Below are positions 1 through 7,884 of a stretch of DNA of 64,000 nucleotides, piece after piece; position 1 is the first letter of the stretch; each line of letters starts with the position of its first letter. The DNA is taken from the NCBI GenBank assembly GCA_947448025.1, contig CANFLV010000008.1, forward strand, positions 1 through 64,000. The letters are read 5' to 3'. The translations under genes and the position numbers were made by a program. A model generated the notes under the pieces. It saw only the letters and a list, made by a program, of their open reading frames with translations. It did no database searches and had not been told where the DNA came from. The stretch comes from Oxalobacteraceae bacterium (lineage in GTDB: Bacteria; Pseudomonadota; Gammaproteobacteria; Burkholderiales; Burkholderiaceae_D).

Positions 1-1
1 C

Positions 2-607
2 GATACCTCGGGCGAGATCAAGCAATGGTGGCGTTATATTCCGGGCGCGAACTGGCGACATCCGGGCGGACCCGAGACGAGCATTGAAGGCCGCGGCGCC
101 TTTCCGGTCGTGGCGGTCGCCTATGAAGATGCGCGCGCCTATGCCAAATGGAAGGGCCGCGACTTGCCTTCTGAAGTACAGTGGGAATGGGCCTCGCGCG
201 GCGGCAGTGCCGCACCAGCGCCGGAGCATGATCAGCCGCACGACGCCAATACCTGGCAGGGCCTTTTCCCAATGGTGAATTCGGGCAGCGATGGCTTCGT
301 CGGTCTTGCACCGGTCGGCTGTTATCCGGCCAATCCGCTGGGTCTGTTCGACATGATCGGCAATGTCTGGGAGCTCACCACGGACGCCTGGCATGACAGC
401 CACTATCCGACCTTGACGCCGCCTGATCAGATGCCCAGCGCCATGCTGGGAGGTAGCGCCGGCCAGCATGTGATCAAGGGCGGTTCCTTCCTGTGTGCGC
501 CGAACTATTGCATGCGTTATCGCTCAGGCGCGCGCCAGCCTCAGGATGATGACCTTGGTTCAAGTCATCTGGGGTTTCGCACGATCTTGCTCGCCCCGGC
601 GCCTTAA
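2..607 (+). CDS. Formylglycine-generating enzyme (sulfatase-modifying), C-terminal part
   Basis: The gene enters from the left edge, so its N-terminus is missing. The visible part is the C-terminal FGE-sulfatase fold, with family landmarks LPSEVQWEWASRGG, GLFDMIGNVWELT and a final GFR motif. Enzymes of this family oxidise a cysteine in a CxPxR motif of a client sulfatase to formylglycine. The segment GGSFLCAPNYCMRYRSGAR carries two cysteines in CxxxxC spacing (codons 494-496 and 509-511), as in the active site of true FGEs. That favours a real oxidase over the many FGE-fold proteins that lack these cysteines. The client sulfatase is not visible and may lie to the left. The stop codon overlaps the convergent bcsG stop in a TTAA. 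Confidence 0.85.
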   Translation, partial: DTSGEIKQWWRYIPGANWRHPGGPETSIEGRGAFPVVAVAYEDARAYAKWKGRDLPSEVQWEWASRGGSAAPAPEHDQPHDANTWQGLFPMVNSGSDGFVGLAPVGCYPANPLGLFDMIGNVWELTTDAWHDSHYPTLTPPDQMPSAMLGGSAGQHVIKGGSFLCAPNYCMRYRSGARQPQDDDLGSSHLGFRTILLAPAP

Positions 608-2259
608 CGCTGCTGCGCGTCGTAAGGTTTCCAGTCCTCTTTGTCTTGCCGCAGGAAGTACTTCCCGGCGCGTTGCATCATGATGCCGTTATCAGTCTCG
701 GCAAGGTAATCGGTTGTCGGCAGATTGTTCAGGTAATTGTCCGCACTGAACCCGGCGCCCCCAAACGGCGACTCTGCCAGCATGCGCGCGATAATGTGTG
801 ACACTGCCGTGTAGCTGGTGGCGTCGTTGACATGGGCGGCCTCACCTTGCCGGTGAGTGTCCGGGCCGATTACTTTGATGCCCACGGGTACCGTGGTGAT
901 GGCCGGTGTGGCAATGTCGCGCAAGCCGGAAATCTGCATCTTGTCACCCCGCAGGGCGGCACCGTGTTCCGGTAGCAGCACGACGACCGCGCGTCGGCCG
1001 CTGCGTTCGAGCTGGCGCATGAAATCATCCAATTCCGTGAGCAGTTTTTCGAGTCGCGCCTTGTAGGTCGCGCTGCTGCTCTTGCCTGCGCCCGCGCCGT
1101 TCAGGATGCGGTTACCATCGTGCAGACTGATCGTGTTGTAGTACAGGGCAACGCGTGGGGTGCTGGATTTGTTGCGCTTATCAAGCCAGCGCCCCAGCAC
1201 GGCAGCATCGTCATAGACCGGCGAATCGTCGAACGAGCGTTGTGGCATCGCGATCCCGTTCAGCGGCATCAGCTCAGCACTCACGCCCTGGGCTCGCACC
1301 AGTGACAGGAAATCATCGAAATGGCCATCGTGATTGAATGCCAGGTTGGGTTCGAAGCCAGCCTGCTTTAGCGACGGCATTAAATAACATTGTTGTGTGG
1401 TGGCCGAATACAGACCCTTATTCGGACTTTGTCCGCAAGGCGCGCGATGGATGCGGATGGCTGCCGGTCCGCTATAGGACGTTGCCGAATTGAAGTGGTG
1501 AAAGACGAAATCGAAGCGCTGCCACAAGGGATGCACGTCGAGTCCGGTCGCCTGCAAGTCATCCCACGACAGCGAACAGATGTGCAGGAAAATCACATCG
1601 AAGGCCGGGGCGCCATCTGCGGCCGGTTGAAAGCGCACGCTACGCAGTGCCTCCTTGGCATAAAATTCCTGCAACAGGATGTCCAGGCTTTTCTCTTTGC
1701 TGAGCGTGGCACTTGCCGTGGCTGGCCTGCCGGCGCTGGCGCCGTCCTGCAGCAGCACTTGTCGTCCCGACGACAGCGACAAGGCCAGCAGGCCGGCAAG
1801 TGTCAGAACGCCTACGCGCAAATAGTAGGCGGCGAGACGATAGACGAACCAGCCGAGGACCAGCAGCGCGATTAACTGCCAGTTGATCATGCGTCCCATC
1901 AGTTCCAGCATATAAGCAAAACTGAAGTTGCTCAGCAATTGCGTTTGCGAGAAAACCCGGCTCGCGGCGGGCAGCCAGGAATCGTAATAGAGCAAGGCTG
2001 CGCCAACGACCAAGGCCAGCCAAGCCTTGATGCGGCGCCAGGCAGGCGAATTTGCCGGTGCCAGCAAAAACGCCGCAAACGCCAGATTTTCAATCGGATG
2101 GAAGCCGATCAGTTCACGCCAGAACAAGACGATTTTGATGAGGAAATAGTAGTTCCAGGCGCCCAGGTGGAGCCGTAAAGCCGCCTTGTCCGGTAATGGA
2201 TCGGCTGGGGGCGCGGTCTCAGTCTCGTTGACGAACTCCGGGTTGGGGCTGGCCATCAT
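604..2259 (-). CDS. bcsG: BcsG, cellulose phosphoethanolamine transferase
   Basis: Inner-membrane enzyme of the alkaline-phosphatase superfamily that transfers phosphoethanolamine from lipid to nascent cellulose. About 160 N-terminal residues contain several membrane segments and the rest is a periplasmic catalytic domain. By analogy with E. coli BcsG (C243, S278, H396, E442, H443) I see C228 in HICSLSWDD, the probable nucleophile S263 in TSYSGPA, H380 in ISLHDGN, and E431/H432 in LPEHGAALRG. The Cys-to-Ser spacing of 35 is the same as in E. coli. Start chosen at the ATG overlapping the bcsF stop by one base (551 aa; E. coli about 559). A second ATG follows at once. It is the last gene of the leftward bcsE-F-G operon. 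Confidence 0.95.
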   Translation of the reverse strand: MMASPNPEFVNETETAPPADPLPDKAALRLHLGAWNYYFLIKIVLFWRELIGFHPIENLAFAAFLLAPANSPAWRRIKAWLALVVGAALLYYDSWLPAASRVFSQTQLLSNFSFAYMLELMGRMINWQLIALLVLGWFVYRLAAYYLRVGVLTLAGLLALSLSSGRQVLLQDGASAGRPATASATLSKEKSLDILLQEFYAKEALRSVRFQPAADGAPAFDVIFLHICSLSWDDLQATGLDVHPLWQRFDFVFHHFNSATSYSGPAAIRIHRAPCGQSPNKGLYSATTQQCYLMPSLKQAGFEPNLAFNHDGHFDDFLSLVRAQGVSAELMPLNGIAMPQRSFDDSPVYDDAAVLGRWLDKRNKSSTPRVALYYNTISLHDGNRILNGAGAGKSSSATYKARLEKLLTELDDFMRQLERSGRRAVVVLLPEHGAALRGDKMQISGLRDIATPAITTVPVGIKVIGPDTHRQGEAAHVNDATSYTAVSHIIARMLAESPFGGAGFSADNYLNNLPTTDYLAETDNGIMMQRAGKYFLRQDKEDWKPYDAQQR

Positions 2260-2423
2260 TACTTGCTGCGTCCTGTCGTGTCCCTGGCCACATAAGGTCG
2301 CAGCAGAACCGGCTTGAAAGTCTTGCGGCGATAAAACCTGTGCAAGTGCGCAAATAATGCGGGCAGCTGCCAGCCTGTGACAATGCCGATGAAAAGGATA
2401 ATCAATGCTTCCATTGTACTCAT
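2259..2423 (-). CDS. bcsF: BcsF, small cellulose-synthesis membrane protein
   Basis: A 54-residue protein. It begins MSTMEALIILFIGIVTGWQ, a single membrane segment, followed by a basic tail with FYRRKTF and LLRPYVARD. In E. coli BcsF is a short inner-membrane protein linking BcsE and BcsG. Its position exactly between bcsE and bcsG identifies it here. The start overlaps the bcsE stop (ATGA) and the stop overlaps the bcsG start (TAATG), so all three genes look translationally coupled. It is slightly shorter than the roughly 63 aa E. coli protein. Confidence 0.9.
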   Translation of the reverse strand: MSTMEALIILFIGIVTGWQLPALFAHLHRFYRRKTFKPVLLRPYVARDTTGRSK

Positions 2424-4162
2424 GTGCTTTCTTCCGTGATGTGACTTGCGCGCAGGGTGAGTCCGCGCCTGATCGCCGGCGTGGGCGGGCTATAGCGCTT
2501 GATTGCAGGTCCATTTTTTTCTATGCTTGCCGGCACACTCTGCATCGCCGCCGGCGTGCCATTTTCTTCCTGGGCAATTGCTGTCAATGCGGCAGTCAAA
2601 TCGGGCATGAATGCCGACCGTGCCGCGACATCGTTGTTCGCCGCACGTATGTCCGGCAAGCTCAGGTAGCGACGCTCGCTGTTAAACAGATCGCCTGTCG
2701 GCAGCCGGAACAGGCGTTCGAGTGTCTGGCTGACATCGCCTTCGCGGCAGGCGGGCAGGAACAGATAGACGCAGTTCTGGTCGGCGGTGCACAGGTCGCC
2801 ATCACGCGCAATGTGGCAATAGCGCAGCGCATCGATGGGAGTCAGCCCCTGCGCCAGTGGCAGCGCGATGAGCGCGCAGGGGAGCCGCTGTGCTGCGCTA
2901 AGCTGCAGGGCTGCCATGACGCTGCGGGAGAATTCTGCGGGGGGTAAATAACCATGTTCTTGCTGCGGCATGAGTTCGGCATGCGCCTGTTCGTAGCTGT
3001 GGGGCAGAATATGCGGAAACACCTGGCCCTGCACCATCGCGACCATGCCAATAAAACGGAGGTGGCTCACGCCAGCCGGTATGACCAGATTCGCGCCGAG
3101 TCGGATTGCCAGCAGTTCCTGGCTTTGTCGCATGCGAACGTTGACTTCGCGCACCACTATTTTCAGGCGTGGACCAGCCGATTTACGTAATGCAAAAATG
3201 TCGCGCGCTACCTGCTCATACGAACTCGTCCGGGTAAAACCAATTAAAAAAGTGGCCGCCTGTGCGCCCATTGCTTGCGCGGTCAAATCGTCGAGCGCGT
3301 CTATCATTTGCCAGTGCGCAAGCGGCTTTTCGATCGGCAATAAGACATCGCGCATGGCGAATACCGCATCTTCGTCGGCGGCCGGCGTTTGCTCGCTGTG
3401 CCGTGTCGGGTGTTCGCTGAGTCGCAGCTCGCCAGCGCTTGCGTGCGCCAGCAGGCTGGATGTGCCTGCTGTGACGCCGCCGGGATGAAACCAGTGAAAA
3501 ATTTCCCATACAGTCGTTCCGCCCGTGGCCCGGATTCGCGCCAGCCCCGCCAGCAATTGCATGTGCGGTAACAGCGCCGCGACAGGCTCGCCGCCCGCGC
3601 GCCCGCGGGAGCGGAAAATCAGCAACACCATGTTATTACCAGCCTCGGCCCAGCTACGCCAATCACGCAGCTGCGCAGCTTGTTCAGACGGCGATCCGGC
3701 GAGCACGTCGTCGGCCTCGTCGATGACGATCAGTGCATGCTGACTCTTGCCAAAATAAGTGATTTCTTCGATCAGGCCAGCAGCAGAATGCACTGCGTCG
3801 GCCCGCCCTGCTGGAGGCGGTGTGCGCAGCAACACCGCGATGTGTCCGGCCTCAATTGCCGAGGCGAGCGTGGCGCGGTCTGCGCCGCTACCGAGTACGG
3901 AATCGACATTGTCGGCAGCAGTGATCAGGCATGCTGGAAACGTGCCGGCGCAGGCGTTCCGTAACGTTTGTTCTATCAACCCTGCCGCGAACTCAACTTC
4001 GTCCTCGATCAAAGCATACACATTGCCTGGCGTGAGCAGGGTGGTGCTCGAGACGATGCCACCGATGTGGAGTTGGGCCTGATCATTGTGCATATGTAAC
4101 ATTTCGCAATAACAATGTTGCTGCTTGATTCGCGACAGCTTCGATAAGTTACTAAAAATCAT
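2420..4162 (-). CDS. bcsE: BcsE, c-di-GMP-binding cellulose synthesis regulator
   Basis: Cytosolic regulator that in enterobacteria binds c-di-GMP through a GIL domain and, with BcsF, recruits the BcsRQ complex and supports BcsG. The protein is up to 580 aa. The C-terminal GIL region contains RDGD at about 453-456, followed by VYLFLPAC and LPTGDLF, the same arrangement as the RxGD motif of E. coli BcsE. A second RxGD (REGD, 473-476) lies 20 residues later, at a place where E. coli has RIND. The N-terminal half resembles a degenerate receiver or NTPase-like fold. The start is uncertain: ATG at 4162, 4102 or 4093 are possible and none has a strong ribosome-binding site. First gene of bcsE-F-G, divergent from bcsR-Q-A-B-Z-C. 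Confidence 0.9.
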   Translation of the reverse strand: MIFSNLSKLSRIKQQHCYCEMLHMHNDQAQLHIGGIVSSTTLLTPGNVYALIEDEVEFAAGLIEQTLRNACAGTFPACLITAADNVDSVLGSGADRATLASAIEAGHIAVLLRTPPPAGRADAVHSAAGLIEEITYFGKSQHALIVIDEADDVLAGSPSEQAAQLRDWRSWAEAGNNMVLLIFRSRGRAGGEPVAALLPHMQLLAGLARIRATGGTTVWEIFHWFHPGGVTAGTSSLLAHASAGELRLSEHPTRHSEQTPAADEDAVFAMRDVLLPIEKPLAHWQMIDALDDLTAQAMGAQAATFLIGFTRTSSYEQVARDIFALRKSAGPRLKIVVREVNVRMRQSQELLAIRLGANLVIPAGVSHLRFIGMVAMVQGQVFPHILPHSYEQAHAELMPQQEHGYLPPAEFSRSVMAALQLSAAQRLPCALIALPLAQGLTPIDALRYCHIARDGDLCTADQNCVYLFLPACREGDVSQTLERLFRLPTGDLFNSERRYLSLPDIRAANNDVAARSAFMPDLTAALTAIAQEENGTPAAMQSVPASIEKNGPAIKRYSPPTPAIRRGLTLRASHITEEST

Positions 4163-4163
4163 T

Positions 4164-4361
4164 TTATATCTCTGGAACAGGTTCTGAATTTAGTTTGGAC
4201 AATATTTTTTTTAGCATTAACGTGTCGTATTTTGGCAACGATTGTGAATGCGCAAAGCAAGAATTGTTGCTAACGTTGGCCTCAGGAAAATTTTCGATTG
4301 CGCAATGGTATTGCGTGTTTATCTCATCAAGCCGCGCTTCCTGCAAGAGTGTCAGGCGCAA
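4164..4361 (-). CDS. Possible small leader gene before bcsE
   Basis: A 65-codon frame ends one base before the bcsE start (stop TAA, then A, then ATG), spacing typical of translational coupling. It starts MRLTLLQEARLDE and ends LSKLNSEPVPEI. An internal ATG would give a 17-residue peptide. I recognise no family and no membrane segment. The stretch is more AT-rich than the flanking bcs genes, as expected for a divergent promoter region, so the frame may be chance. It fits either an unannotated cellulose accessory peptide or noncoding leader. Confidence 0.25.
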   Translation of the reverse strand: MRLTLLQEARLDEINTQYHCAIENFPEANVSNNSCFAHSQSLPKYDTLMLKKILSKLNSEPVPEI

Positions 4362-4375
4362 ACACAGGAGTCGCC

Positions 4376-4582
4376 ATGGGTAAGTCTGACCTACCTATTC
4401 ATTCACTTGTTGCAATCGCCGGGGATGTTGACCGTCTTTACACGCACTTCGGCGCACTGGTCGATAGCCAGCTGTACCAGGAAGTGGCGCAGCATGAAGC
4501 CGCCTGTCACGCAGCGCAGCGCTGGCCCCTTCTTGCTGCGATGCAGGGTATTCCATTGATCGATACAGGCGGCCTCAGGTAA
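4376..4582 (+). CDS. bcsR: BcsR/BcsP-family small cellulose synthesis protein
   Basis: A 68-residue cytosolic protein. The family hallmark RWPLLA is present near residue 50, preceded by DVDRLYTHFGALVDSQLYQE, which matches the pattern of an acidic start, an aromatic pair and a Tyr-containing helix in BcsR (62 aa in E. coli). In enterobacteria BcsR binds BcsQ and supports assembly of the synthase. The start at 4376 follows an AGGAG box six bases upstream. A longer frame from 4298 has no such site. The stop overlaps the bcsQ start by one base. First gene of the rightward cellulose operon. Confidence 0.8.
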   Translation: MGKSDLPIHSLVAIAGDVDRLYTHFGALVDSQLYQEVAQHEAACHAAQRWPLLAAMQGIPLIDTGGLR

Positions 4583-5337
4583 TGAAGTTGGTCGCCGTGA
4601 TTGGTGCGGGTGGCGGCATGGGCGCCACGACCGTGGCAGCGCATCTTGCAGCAGGACTGACTGCGCAGCATCGTCTCGTGCTGGCTTTCGACTTGTGTCC
4701 GGAAAACGTGCTGCGGCTGCATTTTGGTATGCGCTGGGAGGATGAGGGCGGCTTTGCGCCCCAATTGTTGGTCGGTCTCGAGTGGCAAGCGGCGACCTAT
4801 CGCAGTGCCGGCGGCATCGATTTCGTCCCGTTTGGCCAGTTGAACGAGGATGCCGAGTTGGCGATACTGAGCGACTGGTTTGCACAGCACCCGCAATGGC
4901 TGGGCGAACAATTGGCGGCGCTGGATCTGCCTGCGGACACGATCATCGTATGTGACTGTCCGCGCGCACCGGCTAATTTTCGCACGCAAGCCCTGGCATG
5001 CGCCGACCTGGTATTGATTGTTGCCTTGCCTGATCCCGTGGCATACAGCGTGGCCACGCGCATGACGGCACATGTAAAGCGTGCGGGTGGACCATCGACC
5101 ATGGTCGTACTCAATGGTTTCGATGCGGCGCGCCGGCTCGACCGCGATATTGCCGTGTTGTGGCGTACTGCTTTTCGCGCGAACCTGGCGCCGGTGCTGA
5201 TACATCGCGACGAATCCCTGCGCGAAGCGCTGGCATGCCAGCGTACGGTATTCGACTTTGCCCCTTCGAGCGCTGCCGCGCATGAGTTTGCTGCGCTGGC
5301 AACCTGGACACTTTCCCGGCTTGGGCAGGTAACATGA
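4582..5337 (+). CDS. bcsQ: BcsQ, MinD/ParA-like cellulose synthesis ATPase
   Basis: A 251 aa P-loop protein of the SIMIBI (MinD/ParA) class that partners BcsR and helps assemble or localise the secretion complex at the cytosolic face. The nucleotide loop is GAGGGMGATT (residues 8-17). It lacks the Walker A lysine, as does E. coli BcsQ (RGGVGTTT, from memory). In addition the first signature position, Lys in classical MinD and Arg in E. coli BcsQ, is Gly here. The following FDLCPENVLRLHFGM resembles the family's second conserved strand. It overlaps bcsR by one base and bcsA by four (ATGA). Confidence 0.92.
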   Translation: MKLVAVIGAGGGMGATTVAAHLAAGLTAQHRLVLAFDLCPENVLRLHFGMRWEDEGGFAPQLLVGLEWQAATYRSAGGIDFVPFGQLNEDAELAILSDWFAQHPQWLGEQLAALDLPADTIIVCDCPRAPANFRTQALACADLVLIVALPDPVAYSVATRMTAHVKRAGGPSTMVVLNGFDAARRLDRDIAVLWRTAFRANLAPVLIHRDESLREALACQRTVFDFAPSSAAAHEFAALATWTLSRLGQVT

Positions 5338-7883
5338 ACGGCGCGACCTTATTGTTGATGCGCTTGCTCGCCGATAACGGGATTGCACTGCCGCAGCCTT
5401 GGTACAAACTGCTAGTCACACTGTTCTTCCGGCGTGTGCCGCCAGGGCCGTGGAATGCGCTATGGCGTGCCCGAAGCCGGGCCAACTTTCCGCATATTGA
5501 TTTTTCCCGCATGGTGCCGAGCGACGTCATCCGCCTGCTGCTGCAGTTATTGTGGTTGCCCCTCGTCAAGCCGCAAACCGATGCCGCTACCCCGTGGCGA
5601 TTGCCGACCGCCGCCCGCAAGTTACTGGTGCGTGCTCATGCCTTGAGCAAACGCCTGAAAAAGAATTTTCGTTTCAATCCTGCCGAGGCGCAACGCAACA
5701 GTGAATTCGCTGCCGGGCACAGTTTCTGGCGTAATCCGGCCATCAGTTACCTGGCCTATCTGGTGGCGGCGATTCTGGGGATTTTATGCATCACCACGCC
5801 GTTCAGCATGCTGGCCCAAGCGCTGTTCGTCATGCTGTTGTGGAGCGTTGCCCTGGTGATCCGCCTGATTCCCGGGCCGGTAGCGACCTTGCTGCTGATC
5901 GTGCTCTCAGTGACGGCGTCCAGCCGTTACCTCTGGTGGCGCGTCAGTTCGACCCTGAACTGGGATCAAAGCCTGGACTTGCTATGGGGCATAGTGCTGC
6001 TGTGCGCGGAAATTTATACCTGGGTGATACTCTTGTTCGGTTATCTCCAGAATGTCTGGCCGCTTAAACGTATGCCAGCACCTTTGCCGTCCAGCCAGCT
6101 TGAGTGGCCTTCGGTCGATATCCTGATCCCGACTTACAACGAACCTTTGAAGGTGGTCATGCCGACCGTGTATGCGGCATTGGGCATCGACTGGCCGCGC
6201 GACAAGCTCAACATCTATCTGCTGGACGATGGCCGGCGCGAACAATTCCAACGTTTTGCCGGGCTGGTCGGCATTGGTTACCTCACGCGCCCTGACAACA
6301 AACATGCCAAGGCCGGTAACCTCAACCATGCCTTGTCGGTGATCGATGGCGACTACATTGCCGTATTTGATTGCGACCATATCCCGACCCGGGCGTTTTT
6401 GCAGGCCACCATGGGCTGGTTCCAGCGCGACGCGAAACTGGCCCTGATGCAAACGCCGCACCATTTCTTTTCGCCGGATCCTTTCGAGCGCAATCTCCAC
6501 ATGTTTCGCCGCACGCCCAATGAAGGCGAATTGTTTTATGGCGTCATTCAGGACGGTAACGATCTATGGGATGCCACGTTTTTCTGCGGCTCGTGTGCGG
6601 TGATCAAGCGTGCGCCGCTGGAACAAATCGGCGGCTTTGCGGTGGAAACGGTCACCGAGGATGCCCACACCGCACTCAAACTGCAACGACTCGGTTACCA
6701 CACGGCCTATCTGAACGTGCCACTGGCTGCCGGTTTGGCGACCGAAAGCCTGTCAGCCCACATCGGCCAACGCATCCGCTGGGCGCGCGGCATGGCGCAG
6801 ATTTTTCGACTGGATAATCCCTTCTTCGGCAAGGGCTTGAACTGGGTGCAACGCATCTGTTATGGCAACGCGATGCTGCATTTCCTCAATGGCGGCCCGC
6901 GCCTCGTCTTCCTGACGGCGCCACTGGCGTTTCTGTTGTTCCATGCCTATGTCATTTACACGCCCGCCTTGTCGGTGATGCTGTTCGTGCTGCCGCACAT
7001 GATGCACGCGACCCTGACGAATTCGCGCATCCAGGGCGAACATCGTCATTCCTTTTGGGCCGAGGTTTATGAGACGGTACTGGCCTGGTACACAGTGCGC
7101 CCGGCCATGGTGGCGCTGCTCGATCCGCACAAGGGCAAATTCAACGTTACTGCCAAGGGGGGGCTGGTCGAGCATGATTATTTTGACTGGACCATTTCGC
7201 TACCTTACCTGCTGATTCTGGGACTCAACGTGGTCGGCATGCTCACCGGTTTCGGCCGCTTGGTCTGGGGGCCGGGCGACGAAATTGGCACGACGCTGTT
7301 GAATCTGCTTTGGACCTGCTACAACATCCTGCTGCTCGGTGCGGCGCTCGCAGTGGCGTCGGAAACGCGCCAGGTCCGTCTCGCGCATCGCGTTGCCATG
7401 CGTTTGCCAGCCTTATTGCTTCTGCAGGACGGCACGCTCATGCGCTGCCATACCTGCGACTTTTCGGATAGCGGCGTCGCGCTCGACCTGCCCGTCATGG
7501 TTGATCTGAAACCAGGCGACAAGGTGGCGGTGTCCCTCTGGCGTGGCGAGGAAGAGTACGCATTTCCGGCCGCTGTCGTGGGCAACAGTGCAGCGCATCT
7601 GCGGCTATGCTGGGAGCTCACTGGCCAGGAGCAGCAAATGCAGCACGTCCAGTGCACCTTTGCGCGTGCCGATGCCTGGTCATCCTGGACTGAAGGGCGC
7701 AAGCGGGACCGACCGTTGAAGGGACTGCAAAGCGTGTTTCGCGTCGGGGTACGCGGCTTGGTCCAGATTGTCGAATACACGATGCCTGCTTGCGGACCGC
7801 GCGCCACCCGTGCCCAAGCCTGGCTGCGCAGCCTGCTGCCACGCACGCCACGCGCATTTGTACCAAGAGCAGCGAAAGCATGA
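5334..7883 (+). CDS. bcsA: BcsA, cellulose synthase catalytic subunit
   Basis: Processive family 2 glycosyltransferase of the inner membrane that polymerises UDP-glucose into cellulose and exports the chain. It is 849 aa, with membrane segments before and after the catalytic domain. Catalytic motifs are DDG (298-300), DCD (346-348), FFCGSC (416-421), TED (441-443) and QRIRW (479-483). The C-terminal PilZ domain has RLAHR (682-686) and DFSDSG (709-714), the c-di-GMP-binding pair, so the enzyme should be allosterically switched on by c-di-GMP. The long N-terminal part before the first core segment matches E. coli-type rather than Rhodobacter-type BcsA. The bcsB start follows the stop by one base. 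Confidence 0.98.
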   Translation: MNGATLLLMRLLADNGIALPQPWYKLLVTLFFRRVPPGPWNALWRARSRANFPHIDFSRMVPSDVIRLLLQLLWLPLVKPQTDAATPWRLPTAARKLLVRAHALSKRLKKNFRFNPAEAQRNSEFAAGHSFWRNPAISYLAYLVAAILGILCITTPFSMLAQALFVMLLWSVALVIRLIPGPVATLLLIVLSVTASSRYLWWRVSSTLNWDQSLDLLWGIVLLCAEIYTWVILLFGYLQNVWPLKRMPAPLPSSQLEWPSVDILIPTYNEPLKVVMPTVYAALGIDWPRDKLNIYLLDDGRREQFQRFAGLVGIGYLTRPDNKHAKAGNLNHALSVIDGDYIAVFDCDHIPTRAFLQATMGWFQRDAKLALMQTPHHFFSPDPFERNLHMFRRTPNEGELFYGVIQDGNDLWDATFFCGSCAVIKRAPLEQIGGFAVETVTEDAHTALKLQRLGYHTAYLNVPLAAGLATESLSAHIGQRIRWARGMAQIFRLDNPFFGKGLNWVQRICYGNAMLHFLNGGPRLVFLTAPLAFLLFHAYVIYTPALSVMLFVLPHMMHATLTNSRIQGEHRHSFWAEVYETVLAWYTVRPAMVALLDPHKGKFNVTAKGGLVEHDYFDWTISLPYLLILGLNVVGMLTGFGRLVWGPGDEIGTTLLNLLWTCYNILLLGAALAVASETRQVRLAHRVAMRLPALLLLQDGTLMRCHTCDFSDSGVALDLPVMVDLKPGDKVAVSLWRGEEEYAFPAAVVGNSAAHLRLCWELTGQEQQMQHVQCTFARADAWSSWTEGRKRDRPLKGLQSVFRVGVRGLVQIVEYTMPACGPRATRAQAWLRSLLPRTPRAFVPRAAKA

Positions 7884-7884
7884 C

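Noticed and set aside
1427-1480. BcsG as client of the neighbouring formylglycine-generating enzyme
   Set aside because: The nucleophile segment reads TSYSGPAAIR and contains no CxPxR motif. BcsG relatives use an unmodified Ser.
604-2514. Longer BcsG starting at 2514
   Set aside because: The extra 85 residues are the bcsF gene and end of bcsE read in another frame. The BcsG family N-terminus begins at the ATG overlapping the bcsF stop.
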